Assembly (NCBI RefSeq): GCF_002933855.1
Contig: NZ_BFAQ01000013.1
Location: 202,806 to 266,805, forward strand
Direction of reading: 5' to 3'
DNA length: 64,000 nucleotides
Origin: Vibrio penaeicida
GTDB taxonomy: Bacteria > Pseudomonadota > Gammaproteobacteria > Enterobacterales > Vibrionaceae
In this document: in pieces, positions 35,935-45,228 of the stretch
How positions within the stretch are numbered: the stretch's first letter is position 1
Layout of the letters: every line of letters begins with the position of its first letter
Position numbers and translations under genes: made by a program
Notes under the pieces: model-generated
Told to the model about the DNA's origin: nothing
Databases searched by the model: none
Seen by the model: the letters and a program-made list of their open reading frames with translations, nothing else

Positions 35935-37062
35935 TTATTCACCATTTTGGTCTACTATGCCAACCAAACGGAAGTAGCCATTTTTGGCTTCTCCATCAGA
36001 AATAAGCTCTGCCAGTAACTCCGGCAAAGGCATATCACACCACCTCACCACCTGTTCGATTGAGTACGAAACGGGAGAGTGCGGTTCAGTTTCTTTAAAA
36101 AATTCGGCTATCTTTTGCAATTGTTCAATTGCGTGTTCCCTTGAAGCTAAATTGGCTGCCAGCAATTGTCCTGCTTGAACTGGTGCGCTTGTTTCATTAG
36201 TTTCAGATTCTTCTAATTCTGCTGGTTCATCTTCCAACACGGGTTCAACTTCCGCCTTGAGCTTGTCGCCCGCCAAGTGATTAAGCGCAGATTGAATAGC
36301 TTCAAGCTTCTTTTGAATATGAGAGCTAGGCATAACTTCACCACAAGCCTCATCCATGGAGTGGCTGTATCGGTCAAATGCTGCGATTGCCTGTTCTAAT
36401 TCGCTTCCCAGCTGTAAATAAAACTCTTTCGACGTTTGTGCTACAGCATCTTGAATTGATTTAAGATCAACTGCTCCTGAATCAATTTTTTGACGTCTTT
36501 TGTCTTCGTCTAATCGCTCTAAATCAATGGCCTGCTGGTATTCCCAGTAGGCATAGGACTGACCTGTATAAGCTTCTGTTAGTGGAATGGATGAAATTGG
36601 AAACAATAGAGTCCCTTCTTTCTCCATACCATTCAGACCAATAATTGGTGTGACGCGTGTTTCGATCCCATCTTCGTCGGGCATTGGGTGTAATGTTTCC
36701 CAAAATCCTTCAATCAGGCCGGCTGCCAGCGAGTAACCTTCTGCAAAGCCCTTGAATCCGTACGCTCGGGTCATCGCTTCGATTAACCATGCTACGAGTT
36801 CTAAATCTTTGGACTGATCGGTAAGTTGTTCAGGGACGGTCTCCAAAAAACCGCTCCACAAATTTACATAACTCGACAAAGGCTCTTCTGAAATGACTGC
36901 ATTACGCTCTTCATTTCGCGCAACCATTCTTAAGTCTTTTAAGCGAAAATAGGCAGACTGAGGACTGATATCTGACCTTGGATCGGTACCCGATGGCAGT
37001 TCTGGTGATATAGGCAACAGTGCCTGTTCTATCCATTCAAAATCTGACGCTTCATAAACCAT
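35935..37062 (-). CDS. tssA: T6SS assembly protein TssA
   Basis: Organises baseplate and sheath polymerisation. The ImpA_N domain is evident in the first 180 residues: PISPELPSGTDPRSD, YFRLKDLRMVARNEER, YGFKGFAEGYSLAAGLIEGFWETLHPMPDEDGIETRVTPI. The 375-residue protein ends in SREHAIEQLQKIAEFFKETEPHSPVSYSIEQVVRWCDMPLPELL, the C-terminal pattern of the short TssA class that occurs in systems with TagJ and PppA. An acidic linker sits near 275-295. Starts three bases after pppA ends. Confidence 0.95.
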   Translation of the reverse strand: MVYEASDFEWIEQALLPISPELPSGTDPRSDISPQSAYFRLKDLRMVARNEERNAVISEEPLSSYVNLWSGFLETVPEQLTDQSKDLELVAWLIEAMTRAYGFKGFAEGYSLAAGLIEGFWETLHPMPDEDGIETRVTPIIGLNGMEKEGTLLFPISSIPLTEAYTGQSYAYWEYQQAIDLERLDEDKRRQKIDSGAVDLKSIQDAVAQTSKEFYLQLGSELEQAIAAFDRYSHSMDEACGEVMPSSHIQKKLEAIQSALNHLAGDKLKAEVEPVLEDEPAELEESETNETSAPVQAGQLLAANLASREHAIEQLQKIAEFFKETEPHSPVSYSIEQVVRWCDMPLPELLAELISDGEAKNGYFRLVGIVDQNGE

Positions 37063-37064
37063 GG

Positions 37065-37850
37065 TTAGCGACCTCTTGCAAAAATAGGAACGGTTGCATC
37101 ATTCGATTGTGCGACTTCTGCGGAATACTCAGCCGCCATCGCTTTGATAAGAGCACACGTCACGTTGTCTTGCGCGCCGCGAACTAACGCGGAATGCATT
37201 AAGGCTAAACCTGACTGGCTCACAGCATCAGCTTGCAATGTTCGTGATATCTCGGAATTGTTAAGCTCTTTGGTCAAACCATCACTACACAAAAGAAACT
37301 GATCTCCCGGCACCAACTGACCCGATACCTGATCTATAACAACGTCGGGTTCAACACCGATAGCTCTGGTTATCACGTTAGCCAGTGGATGGCTCTCTGC
37401 GTCCTCAAAGTTCAACAACCCTTGATCAACTAAATCCATAACTTGGCTATGATCGCGAGTTTTTTGCACTAGTTGATTGTCTCTCATCAAATAAATTCGA
37501 CTGTCTCCTACCCACAAGCAATGATAGAAACCATCTTGTATGTACAACAAAACCAATGTTGTACCCATAGTTTTACCGTCGAGGTTTGATTTCGCGTATT
37601 CATAAATTGACTGGTTAGCCTGAAGTACTGCGCGTCTTAGATCATCAATGGCAAAGTCTTGATGCTCATTTGCATACTTTTCAATTGTATCGACCAACAT
37701 TTGACTCGCGATGTCACCAGCTTCATGCCCTCCCATTCCATCTGCTACTACCCAAACTCTTTTAGCAGACAAATCAAGAAGCGAGTCTTCGTTATAGGGT
37801 CTCACTTTCCCTGGGTGGGTTTTTGAAAAGGTAAAGATATTCCAATTCAT
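37065..37850 (-). CDS. pppA: PP2C-type Ser/Thr phosphatase PppA
   Basis: Dephosphorylates targets of PpkA, such as the FHA protein, and so returns the T6SS to rest. PP2C metal and catalytic motifs are present: the RPYNEDS start, VVADGMGGHEAGDIAS, MGTTLVLLYI, LWVGDSRIYLMRDN, LLCSDGLTKELN and GAQDNVTCALI. The 261 residues form a single soluble domain. An AAGGAG site precedes the ATG. The order tagF-pppA-tssA keeps it within the structural operon. Confidence 0.95.
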   Translation of the reverse strand: MNWNIFTFSKTHPGKVRPYNEDSLLDLSAKRVWVVADGMGGHEAGDIASQMLVDTIEKYANEHQDFAIDDLRRAVLQANQSIYEYAKSNLDGKTMGTTLVLLYIQDGFYHCLWVGDSRIYLMRDNQLVQKTRDHSQVMDLVDQGLLNFEDAESHPLANVITRAIGVEPDVVIDQVSGQLVPGDQFLLCSDGLTKELNNSEISRTLQADAVSQSGLALMHSALVRGAQDNVTCALIKAMAAEYSAEVAQSNDATVPIFARGR

Positions 37851-37863
37851 AATATTTTACTCC

Positions 37864-38559
37864 TTACCAATTCCATTGATCCCAATTGCCATCCAACATG
37901 GCTGAAAATTGCCCAACGGCTGGTAAACCATCGGTAAAAGTTGAAATAGCCGGAATGTTTTCTGATCCTTCCGTCCACCAGAAACAAGTTCTTGGAAGTT
38001 GTGTTTTCAATAAATGTTGAAGGAGATGGTCTCCTTCTAGCGGGATTTGTTCTTCGTATATGAGGTTTTGAAACTCCCCACTCATTGGGGTCGCCTTTAA
38101 GACAGGATCACGAGACAGAACAGCTTCCCACGCTTCATTCAACAGCTGTGCATTCCATTGCTCTATCTGGAAATTGTCCTCAAGAACAGCCAACGCCTGT
38201 TCTTCTGCTCTTTCACTCCAAGCCCTATCAAGCCAGTATGAAATTGCTGTTCCATCTACAGGTCGAGCTAGAGTAAAAAAGTAGTAACGACCTACCGAAT
38301 CTACGCTGGGAATCATTGTGCCAATCATGGCTTTCTCTCCACAAACATTGGCCGGTAAAGCAAAGTTCCAAATAGGCGCGTTCATGTAGTGGTTAGTCCA
38401 ACTTTCTTCTAACTGTTCGCGACTGACAGCTAGAATGGCTTGTTGCCAATCTTGCCAAGTTTTTAAAAAATCCAATGGTAGGGACTCTTGTATAAAGTCC
38501 CCCTTTGCTGGAATTTTTCCAAAATAGCCCCACTGCTCTGTTATAAGGTTTGAGGGCAT
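37864..38559 (-). CDS. tagF: T6SS-associated protein TagF (ImpM/SciT)
   Basis: Post-translational repressor of T6SS assembly in systems with the threonine-phosphorylation pathway. The characteristic opening WGYFGKIPAKGDFIQESLPLDF is followed by IWNFALPANVCG, MIGTMIPSVDSVGRYYFFTLAR and CFWWTEG, standard for the family. I take the ATG at 38559, with GGAG eight bases upstream, giving 231 residues; it lies within the last codons of tssM in another frame, an overlap of 19 bases. An in-frame TTG further upstream is less likely. Confidence 0.94.
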   Translation of the reverse strand: MPSNLITEQWGYFGKIPAKGDFIQESLPLDFLKTWQDWQQAILAVSREQLEESWTNHYMNAPIWNFALPANVCGEKAMIGTMIPSVDSVGRYYFFTLARPVDGTAISYWLDRAWSERAEEQALAVLEDNFQIEQWNAQLLNEAWEAVLSRDPVLKATPMSGEFQNLIYEEQIPLEGDHLLQHLLKTQLPRTCFWWTEGSENIPAISTFTDGLPAVGQFSAMLDGNWDQWNW

Positions 38560-41500
38560 GAGAAACGCTCCATATCGTTCGACCAAAATGGATTAATTGT
38601 GCTGGTTGGAATCAGCTCCAACTGAACTTTATTGCCTTTAAGATCAATCATTACGATATTATCTTTTCTTGTTTCAGGACGCGCTTTTAGAGATTGGTCC
38701 AGCATTTTATATAGCCCCCACTGTCCCTCGTAGGTATGAGATATTTCTCGTGACGAGTTTGGCGGTATAAAAATAATGCGCGTTTCGGAGCTACTTGAAG
38801 GCCACGACAAGCTTTGTGTCCTTTCAGGTCCATGGCTATAAACCAACTTTTGAGCACCCAGTTCGAGCTTAAACTTTGAGATGTGTTGATCGAGATATTT
38901 AGGTCTCAATCCAAAATCTATCTTGACTGAGTTATCTGATTCGAAAAACGTTTGACGAATTTTCTCTGCGCGCTGGAATACGATAAGCGTTTCTTGGCTA
39001 ACGCCGATTTCCTTTTCAAAACGCCACTTACGTCCAGATGTATCAACGAACGGTTCCAAGTAATCTGTGAAGAAACTGTCTAACGTTCCACCATAGCCAA
39101 AGAAACGTTTGAAATCTTTCAGGTTCACCTCACGTTTAGCAGCTGGGCTAAACGGATACCGTCCCTTAATACTACGCTCGTAAGCTTTAACAACTTGTGA
39201 TTTCCAAATCTGATTCAGGTGTACCTGTGAGCCCTTTTCCGCCAAGCGTGTGGATTCATAAGACAAACCTACTAACCAGCGATTGAACGGTGAAGGTAAG
39301 ATGGCATTTGTACGTTTAAGAGAACGAGCGACGTCTTCAGTCACCGTGCCATCTAAAATACTCTTGTAGGCAAGTTTTTGATTATTACCAGAGCTAGAAA
39401 GATCAGCTAAGTACTCACGTAAGCCAACCAATGACTGATTGATTAACTCAAAGTCTTGCTGCTCAATCTTAACAATACCTTCAAATGCTCTTTCTACTTC
39501 TTTGCCCGGAAGAGAAATGGCAAGATTGGTATTCTCGGTAGGCATAAAACGCCCTATTGCATTCTTCTTATTATGAAGAGCAACATCAGCAGCTTTCGTC
39601 GCGACTTCCGCTGCAACTTTCTCATTTTGACTCAGTGAAACTTTTGTAAGTGATACTTCTTTCTGTACCGCTTTCAAGAAGGATTCAATGGGTCTTTCTG
39701 AACTGGAAAGGATGCGGCTTTGAATCAGGCTTAATTCTAAGCTTGGCGTCGCTTTAAGAGAAATATCATTAATTAGAGATTCCCATTCATAGATGAAATC
39801 TCGGTAGTACCTCTCTCGCACTCCTTTAACAGCCAGATCGTGATCAACAGTCTGGATATCAATATTGTCCCCGTAGACCCAGTTATCTTCCATCAAGTTC
39901 TTAACTGTTCGGCTTATTTGCATTTGGAAAATACTATGGAAGCCATTGAACGTGTAAAAACCAGGAACACCCGCAGACAGAGGCTTTCCGCTCTTTCTTT
40001 CAAATTGACTAAGACTCTGGGATCCCAAAACATCGGTAATTCTAAAAGATGGGACGTGGCTTTTTATGAACTGTAATTTCATACGCTGGTAAGCACGCTC
40101 GGCCAAAGGCAGTTGCGTAAGGACGTTTCGCGCATCTCTTACCGCATCGTGATTAACGTACAGGCCTAAATCGTCATTCTGAAGTAGGTTTTTAGTATGC
40201 AGCATTAAAGAAGCCCGCTTTTCTTCATTGAACTCTCCAGGGAAATTCTTTTCGAAGTAAAGCTCAAACCAACTTTCTACATGAACAAGATCAAATCTTT
40301 CTGTATTGAATAACATCAAATAGGTTTTTAGAGTCTCATACAGGTATTCACGATGCGCTTGATTTTCATTCATTTCTTCAATCAACGCAGATTCCAAAAG
40401 CTTAGAAAAATATCCCTTTAACGCTTGGTGATACGCCGCTTTTGCAGGTTGACCAATCTTGTCACCTTGATACAAGCCAAACTTCTTAATACCATCAACA
40501 TCTTCGTAGTAGCCTGCGTACCCCATTGGTAACTGCATGACTTGGTCGAGCAACGCCAGTGACTCAATTAAGTTATCTTCGAAGTTAAAGTCAATGCGTT
40601 TCACTTGACTGTCGATTTCTGCAATTCTGCTGTCTGATTCATCAATAAGCTGCTGATTCCACTGGAAGCTTTGGAACCAAATCGCACCAAATGCCGCAAC
40701 ACTGGTTAAACTCAACGCCAATGCGCCGTGTTTCACCCAACGGTTTTGCTTTTGGTGATGACGGTTTACACTGCCAAGGTACTGCTCTTTAAAAATGATG
40801 TCTTCAAACAGAGAGCGAATGAAGTAACTCACCGATTCTTTAGAGCTTGTTTTGAGTGCAAGTTGAGACAGTCCGAGACCCGATGAAGTTTCGTTCATCA
40901 CGCGGTCTATCGGCATTCCCTCTTGCACCGAACTAACGACAAATACGCCACGAATCATGGTTGATTCTTCAAAAGCGTTTTTGGCAAAAATGTCACCCAA
41001 AAACTCATCTGCATTGGCTTGAAGCATACGAAGTTGTTTAGGGAATTCAAAAATTAGCGCACGCTTATCTAGATCGGTTTCTTGCTCAAGGCGCTTGTTC
41101 ATGCGCTTATCTAAACTCTCGAGCATGTGATGGAATTCTTTGTTGAAAAGAGAGATTACACCTTTTTCATCATCACAAGATTCAGGGAACATGAACCCAA
41201 GTAACTGATCTCTTTCCTCGTCTTCTAAATCGGCAAAGTATTCATTAAAACCTGCAATTAAATCCGCTTTAGTAAACACAATGTAGATAGGAAATTGCAT
41301 CCCTAGTTGATTTTTTAGTTCCTGAATACGTGCTTTAATTGCTCTAGCATGCATTCCTCGCTCAGTACGAGTTTGGCTCATTAAGCTGACCAAACTAACG
41401 GCAACAATCGCTCCATTAATCGGGCGTTTAGTTCTGTATTTCTTAAGTAAACCTAAAAAACCTAACCATGCTTTAGAGTCTTTTTCTGAATGGCTGTCTT

Positions 41501-42065
41501 GAGTTGTATAACGACCCGCGGTATCAATAAGTACAGCTTTGTTAGTAAACCACCAATCACAATGTCTCGTTCCACCGATTCCAGAAAGTGGGTCTTGCCC
41601 TAAACTGTCTGATAGTGGAAACTCCAAACCAGAATTTGCCAACGCTGTCGTCTTACCTGTTCCTGGAGGACCAATTAAAACGTACCACGGAAGCTTATAT
41701 ATACTTTGTTTTCCGCGCTTTCCTGATTTATTTAATACTTGAATCGCTTGATCAATTCGACCTTTTAGCAGATCTATCTCCGCTGCCGACTCTTCATCTT
41801 CTTGTGCGTTTACTTCTAGTAGCGACTGTATACTTTCGTCTTCTTCTTTTTTCTCTTTCTTTTGCTGACGAATATTAACCACGCCCCAGATAAACATAAG
41901 ACCAAGTAGGACTAGAAATCGTGATGTTTCGCTCTTTAAAGGTTCATGACCCGCTACAGCGATCAAGGGTCCAACTAGCCAGATCATTAAAGAAAGGGCG
42001 ATCAAACCGATTAAGCCGACAAACCACTTTTGGCTGACAAATTTACCTACCGCTTTCAAACTCAC
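38541..42065 (-). CDS. tssM: T6SS inner-membrane complex protein TssM (IcmF)
   Basis: Spans inner membrane and periplasm and joins TssL to the TssJ lipoprotein. The 1174-residue protein has two early helices (WFVGLIGLIALSLMIWLVGPLI and FLVLLGLMFIWGVVNI), a cytoplasmic NTPase-like domain with an intact Walker A (LIGPPGTGKTTALANSG, near residue 133) and IDTAGRYTTQDS, a third helix near 450 (HGALALSLTSVAAFGAIWF), and a large periplasmic part with the IcmF and VasK C-terminal regions. It starts at a GTG that overlaps the tssL stop codon by four bases, with AGGAGA upstream. Confidence 0.96.
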   Translation of the reverse strand: MSLKAVGKFVSQKWFVGLIGLIALSLMIWLVGPLIAVAGHEPLKSETSRFLVLLGLMFIWGVVNIRQQKKEKKEEDESIQSLLEVNAQEDEESAAEIDLLKGRIDQAIQVLNKSGKRGKQSIYKLPWYVLIGPPGTGKTTALANSGLEFPLSDSLGQDPLSGIGGTRHCDWWFTNKAVLIDTAGRYTTQDSHSEKDSKAWLGFLGLLKKYRTKRPINGAIVAVSLVSLMSQTRTERGMHARAIKARIQELKNQLGMQFPIYIVFTKADLIAGFNEYFADLEDEERDQLLGFMFPESCDDEKGVISLFNKEFHHMLESLDKRMNKRLEQETDLDKRALIFEFPKQLRMLQANADEFLGDIFAKNAFEESTMIRGVFVVSSVQEGMPIDRVMNETSSGLGLSQLALKTSSKESVSYFIRSLFEDIIFKEQYLGSVNRHHQKQNRWVKHGALALSLTSVAAFGAIWFQSFQWNQQLIDESDSRIAEIDSQVKRIDFNFEDNLIESLALLDQVMQLPMGYAGYYEDVDGIKKFGLYQGDKIGQPAKAAYHQALKGYFSKLLESALIEEMNENQAHREYLYETLKTYLMLFNTERFDLVHVESWFELYFEKNFPGEFNEEKRASLMLHTKNLLQNDDLGLYVNHDAVRDARNVLTQLPLAERAYQRMKLQFIKSHVPSFRITDVLGSQSLSQFERKSGKPLSAGVPGFYTFNGFHSIFQMQISRTVKNLMEDNWVYGDNIDIQTVDHDLAVKGVRERYYRDFIYEWESLINDISLKATPSLELSLIQSRILSSSERPIESFLKAVQKEVSLTKVSLSQNEKVAAEVATKAADVALHNKKNAIGRFMPTENTNLAISLPGKEVERAFEGIVKIEQQDFELINQSLVGLREYLADLSSSGNNQKLAYKSILDGTVTEDVARSLKRTNAILPSPFNRWLVGLSYESTRLAEKGSQVHLNQIWKSQVVKAYERSIKGRYPFSPAAKREVNLKDFKRFFGYGGTLDSFFTDYLEPFVDTSGRKWRFEKEIGVSQETLIVFQRAEKIRQTFFESDNSVKIDFGLRPKYLDQHISKFKLELGAQKLVYSHGPERTQSLSWPSSSSETRIIFIPPNSSREISHTYEGQWGLYKMLDQSLKARPETRKDNIVMIDLKGNKVQLELIPTSTINPFWSNDMERFSCPQTL

Positions 42066-43390
42066 TGTTCTTCTCCTGCTGCTCTTTGAACCACCATTAA
42101 GTCAATCTCGACCCTTCGGTTTTTCGCACGATTTGCCTCTGTATCGTTGTCAACAAGAGGCCTTGCATCCCCCATTCCTTCAGGAATCAATCGACCTACT
42201 AAGTTACTGCTCGATGCTAGGTGATTCGTAACTGAAGTCGCTCGTGCAAGAGATAAATGCCAATTTGATGGGAATTTACTTGTGAAAATAGGCTTATTGT
42301 CGGTATGCCCTACAATCATGATTCGCCCTTTGGTCCCTTCAAGTGAACGCCCTACTTTGGATAATACAGGGCGGATGTGCTGCACTAATTCGGCACTTCC
42401 AGAATCAAATAGCTCGTTGGCTGAAAATGAAATTCTCACTCGATCGGGCAACTGTTGAATCTCAACCATTCCACGCTCTGTTTCTGTCGCTAGATAGTCT
42501 TGAATACGCTTAGCTACAGGTGCAACATCTGCCAAAGGTGTTGATTCAGTTATCTCTACGGAGGGGATAAGGTTAAGTAGGTTTGCGAATGTTTGGTTCG
42601 ACTCTTCGTTGATTTTATAATTGAATCCCATGTACGTTGCAGCTAATAGTGCGCCAGCTATAGATAACGTTACCCATACTGGTGTACTTTCAGTCGTCTC
42701 TTCACCTATGCGAACCTTATCTTGCCATCCATCACTAAGTACTTTTGGCGGACGCTCGCTCACAGCAGTAATAACATCATGCACTCTTTGTCTAAGACTG
42801 CGATGGGATTCGATACCATTCTTTTCAAGTCGGTATCGCCCAACGAATCCTAAGGACATGCAAATATATTGAAGCTGGAGAATATCTAAGCTTTCCGTTG
42901 GGGCGGACATAGCTTTGTCGAGGAAATCATAGAATTGTTCCCCGCCTTGCGTATTAGAATAGAAAGTAGAGAGCAGTGAATTGTCCACCCAGATGGATTG
43001 ACCACCCCAGACCGTATTCAAGACGGTTTCATCAATAAGGCAGCACAAACAAAATCTTGCTGTATCAATATCTTGGTTACGAGCATTTTGTAAACGTAAG
43101 CGCGTTTCATAATCACGAACTTTTTGCACAAACGCATCGCGTAATTGTTGCACATCACCATATTGAGCCGTTGCACGAATTTGCCCAACTAAAGACAGAA
43201 CAACATTGGCTTCAGCAAGTAGCAAATTTTTTCCAAAAGCAATGACGCTTGATGATTTTTCTTCACGAATTACTTTTGTTAGCAATACTGTGCTGTCGCC
43301 TTCTTGTGGAGTAGGCGGTGTTGGCGCTGCTGGTGCAGGTTTCGCACCACCTCTTCGCCCTGGAGTGGGCTTCATTACAGTGTCTTCCAT
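42062..43390 (-). CDS. tssL: T6SS inner-membrane complex protein TssL with OmpA-like domain
   Basis: DotU-type partner of TssM. After a proline-rich leader (PTPGRRGGAKPAPAAPTPPTP) comes the cytoplasmic hook domain with FCLCCLIDETVLNTVWGGQSIW and LQLQYICMSLGFVGRYRL, then a single membrane helix (about 244-262) and a periplasmic OmpA/MotB domain (FSANELFDSGSAEL, IMIVGHTDNKPI, LARATSVTNHL, NRAKNRRVEIDL). That makes it the extended, peptidoglycan-binding TssL form, 442 residues in all. It follows tssK by about 15 bases. Confidence 0.96.
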   Translation of the reverse strand: MEDTVMKPTPGRRGGAKPAPAAPTPPTPQEGDSTVLLTKVIREEKSSSVIAFGKNLLLAEANVVLSLVGQIRATAQYGDVQQLRDAFVQKVRDYETRLRLQNARNQDIDTARFCLCCLIDETVLNTVWGGQSIWVDNSLLSTFYSNTQGGEQFYDFLDKAMSAPTESLDILQLQYICMSLGFVGRYRLEKNGIESHRSLRQRVHDVITAVSERPPKVLSDGWQDKVRIGEETTESTPVWVTLSIAGALLAATYMGFNYKINEESNQTFANLLNLIPSVEITESTPLADVAPVAKRIQDYLATETERGMVEIQQLPDRVRISFSANELFDSGSAELVQHIRPVLSKVGRSLEGTKGRIMIVGHTDNKPIFTSKFPSNWHLSLARATSVTNHLASSSNLVGRLIPEGMGDARPLVDNDTEANRAKNRRVEIDLMVVQRAAGEEQ

Positions 43391-43405
43391 CTCTCTACTT
43401 CAACT

Positions 43406-44731
43406 TTATTGGTTAATTGTCCATAACTCGATATCAATACCTGGATAGTTGCCAGATATATGAATAGCAAGACCACCGCTTTCTTTTAGGCGTTGCCAGT
43501 AAGGACCTTTCTTGGTCACTTCAAAATACTGATACCCTGCTTGATAAGGAATTTGCCTAGGCACGACGGTTAATGGTGAAATGGCTATACCATGAAGCTG
43601 GTTGTTGATGAGATCTCGAATATTCTCAACAGGACCCAACTTAATTTGCGATGGTAGTTTTGCTCGTAATTCTTCACTTGCAACATCCGCTTTTATCGCC
43701 AAAACAAACTGACACTTAGACAAGATGTTTTTATCTGGAATACTGGATACACGGATTCCATATTGCCTGATTTCAAGTGGTAATTTAGTTGCTGTTTGCT
43801 CAAGTACTACACTTAAGTACTGGCTGAGCATTTGGTGAACCACATGGAAGAGCTCCGCCATATCACCATGTTTGTACTTAGGTAATACTGGAGGGCGTTT
43901 TGATTTGGTGGAAAATGTAGCGAGTTCTCCAATCAAGCCATACAACGCGGTCGTCAATTGAAAAGGATGCAAATCTGCACACTGGCTGAAATGGCGTAAT
44001 GTTGTTTCGTGGCGATTTAGCATTTGTAACATGACAAAATCAACCGCAGATGCCGATGCCGATTTACCTTGCCCTAATCTCTGGGCTAAAGCATCTGCTC
44101 GTATCTTTATCATCGCGACAATATTGTTTAGATATTTATGAATTGTCTCGTTTTTATTCGCATTCAAAGAAGGCGGAATAAAATCCTGATCGAGAACAAT
44201 AGCTCCTTCCGTCGTTACTTCCTTGATCTTTGCAACCCGGATGGAATGATAACCAGGTAGCTTATCGTTAGTGACTTTTAACTGGATACGCAACGATGCA
44301 AGCTGCAAGATTTCTTCATCTTGCCCTGTGACGACATCGGTAACCGACTGATCCGCATAAATATAACGTGTGACCAACTCCTCGGCATCAGAAGCAATGT
44401 TTTGTCCGCGTACCTTATCCGCTGGGATTGCAAGTACAATAAAGACATCCTTCGCTTCTTGCTCTACGTTTAACGGATTAGGTGAATTATCCTTAACCGG
44501 AACGTTCACTAAAGTCATGTCTTGCATGATAGCCTGACAGTGCTCTAAATGAAGTTGACCTTCTTTCAATAAGGCATGATTAAATTTTATAGAAGAGACC
44601 CCCCAAGAGTAAGGGGAAAGCAATTGTTGAATTTCTTTCGCCTCAAAATTGATGGCTCGTTCTTGCTGTTGGAAGTGTTGAGGGCGCAAAAACATGCCCT
44701 CACACCACGCGATGGGAGAAAAATCACTCAT
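43406..44731 (-). CDS. tssK: T6SS baseplate-membrane connector TssK
   Basis: Links the baseplate to the TssLM membrane complex. The 441-residue protein opens with IAWCEGMFLRPQHFQQQERAIN, the most conserved phrase of TssK, followed by YSWGVSSIKFNHALLKEGQL and later HPFQLTTALYGLIGELATFS, and ends with YFEVTKKGPYWQRLKESGGLAIHISGNYPGIDIELWTI, all standard. Flanked by tssJ and tssL, as in most systems. Confidence 0.97.
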   Translation of the reverse strand: MSDFSPIAWCEGMFLRPQHFQQQERAINFEAKEIQQLLSPYSWGVSSIKFNHALLKEGQLHLEHCQAIMQDMTLVNVPVKDNSPNPLNVEQEAKDVFIVLAIPADKVRGQNIASDAEELVTRYIYADQSVTDVVTGQDEEILQLASLRIQLKVTNDKLPGYHSIRVAKIKEVTTEGAIVLDQDFIPPSLNANKNETIHKYLNNIVAMIKIRADALAQRLGQGKSASASAVDFVMLQMLNRHETTLRHFSQCADLHPFQLTTALYGLIGELATFSTKSKRPPVLPKYKHGDMAELFHVVHQMLSQYLSVVLEQTATKLPLEIRQYGIRVSSIPDKNILSKCQFVLAIKADVASEELRAKLPSQIKLGPVENIRDLINNQLHGIAISPLTVVPRQIPYQAGYQYFEVTKKGPYWQRLKESGGLAIHISGNYPGIDIELWTINQ

Positions 44732-44762
44732 TAAATTAGAAAACCTATTTGTACTTCAGAAA

Positions 44763-45224
44763 TTACTCGACAGCGATTGAAAGTTCACCAATTATTAATT
44801 TGTGTTTGTCGTATCCCGTCTTATCAACAGGGATAATCTTACGCCAGTTTGCATTTTCAATATCACGGTATGCCGCAATGACACCTACGTATTCAACTTC
44901 AGCGTTCATGCTAACTTCGTATTGCTCAACGCTTCCTGGTGCAAAAGTAAATTCTTGCTTGTTAATTAAATCAGGACCAAGCACAACTTCAGGCTCTTCG
45001 TAAAGAGAAAAGAAATCTTGGCTTTCAAAAAGTGTATTTGAAGTCAACTCATACACATGAATAACAACTGGAGAAGGACGCCCATTCAGATCTGGGTTCG
45101 CTTTATTGCTTACTTCAAACTCTAACGTTGCATAAGCAGGAACAACGTAATTTGCTACCGAGCAACCTGTAAGCAAAAATGCAAAAAATAAACCTGTTAT
45201 TGATAGTTTTGTTTTAATGTTCAT
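44763..45224 (-). CDS. tssJ: T6SS outer-membrane lipoprotein TssJ
   Basis: Anchors the membrane complex to the outer membrane by binding the TssM periplasmic end. A lipoprotein signal (KLSITGLFFAFLLTGC) ends in the lipobox LLTGC with Cys21, followed by a transthyretin-like beta-sandwich: SPVVIHVYELTSNTLFESQDFFSLYEEPEVVLG and YVGVIAAYRDIENANWRKIIPV. The 153-residue length is normal. Four bases separate it from tagH. Confidence 0.96.
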   Translation of the reverse strand: MNIKTKLSITGLFFAFLLTGCSVANYVVPAYATLEFEVSNKANPDLNGRPSPVVIHVYELTSNTLFESQDFFSLYEEPEVVLGPDLINKQEFTFAPGSVEQYEVSMNAEVEYVGVIAAYRDIENANWRKIIPVDKTGYDKHKLIIGELSIAVE

Positions 45225-45228
45225 GTCC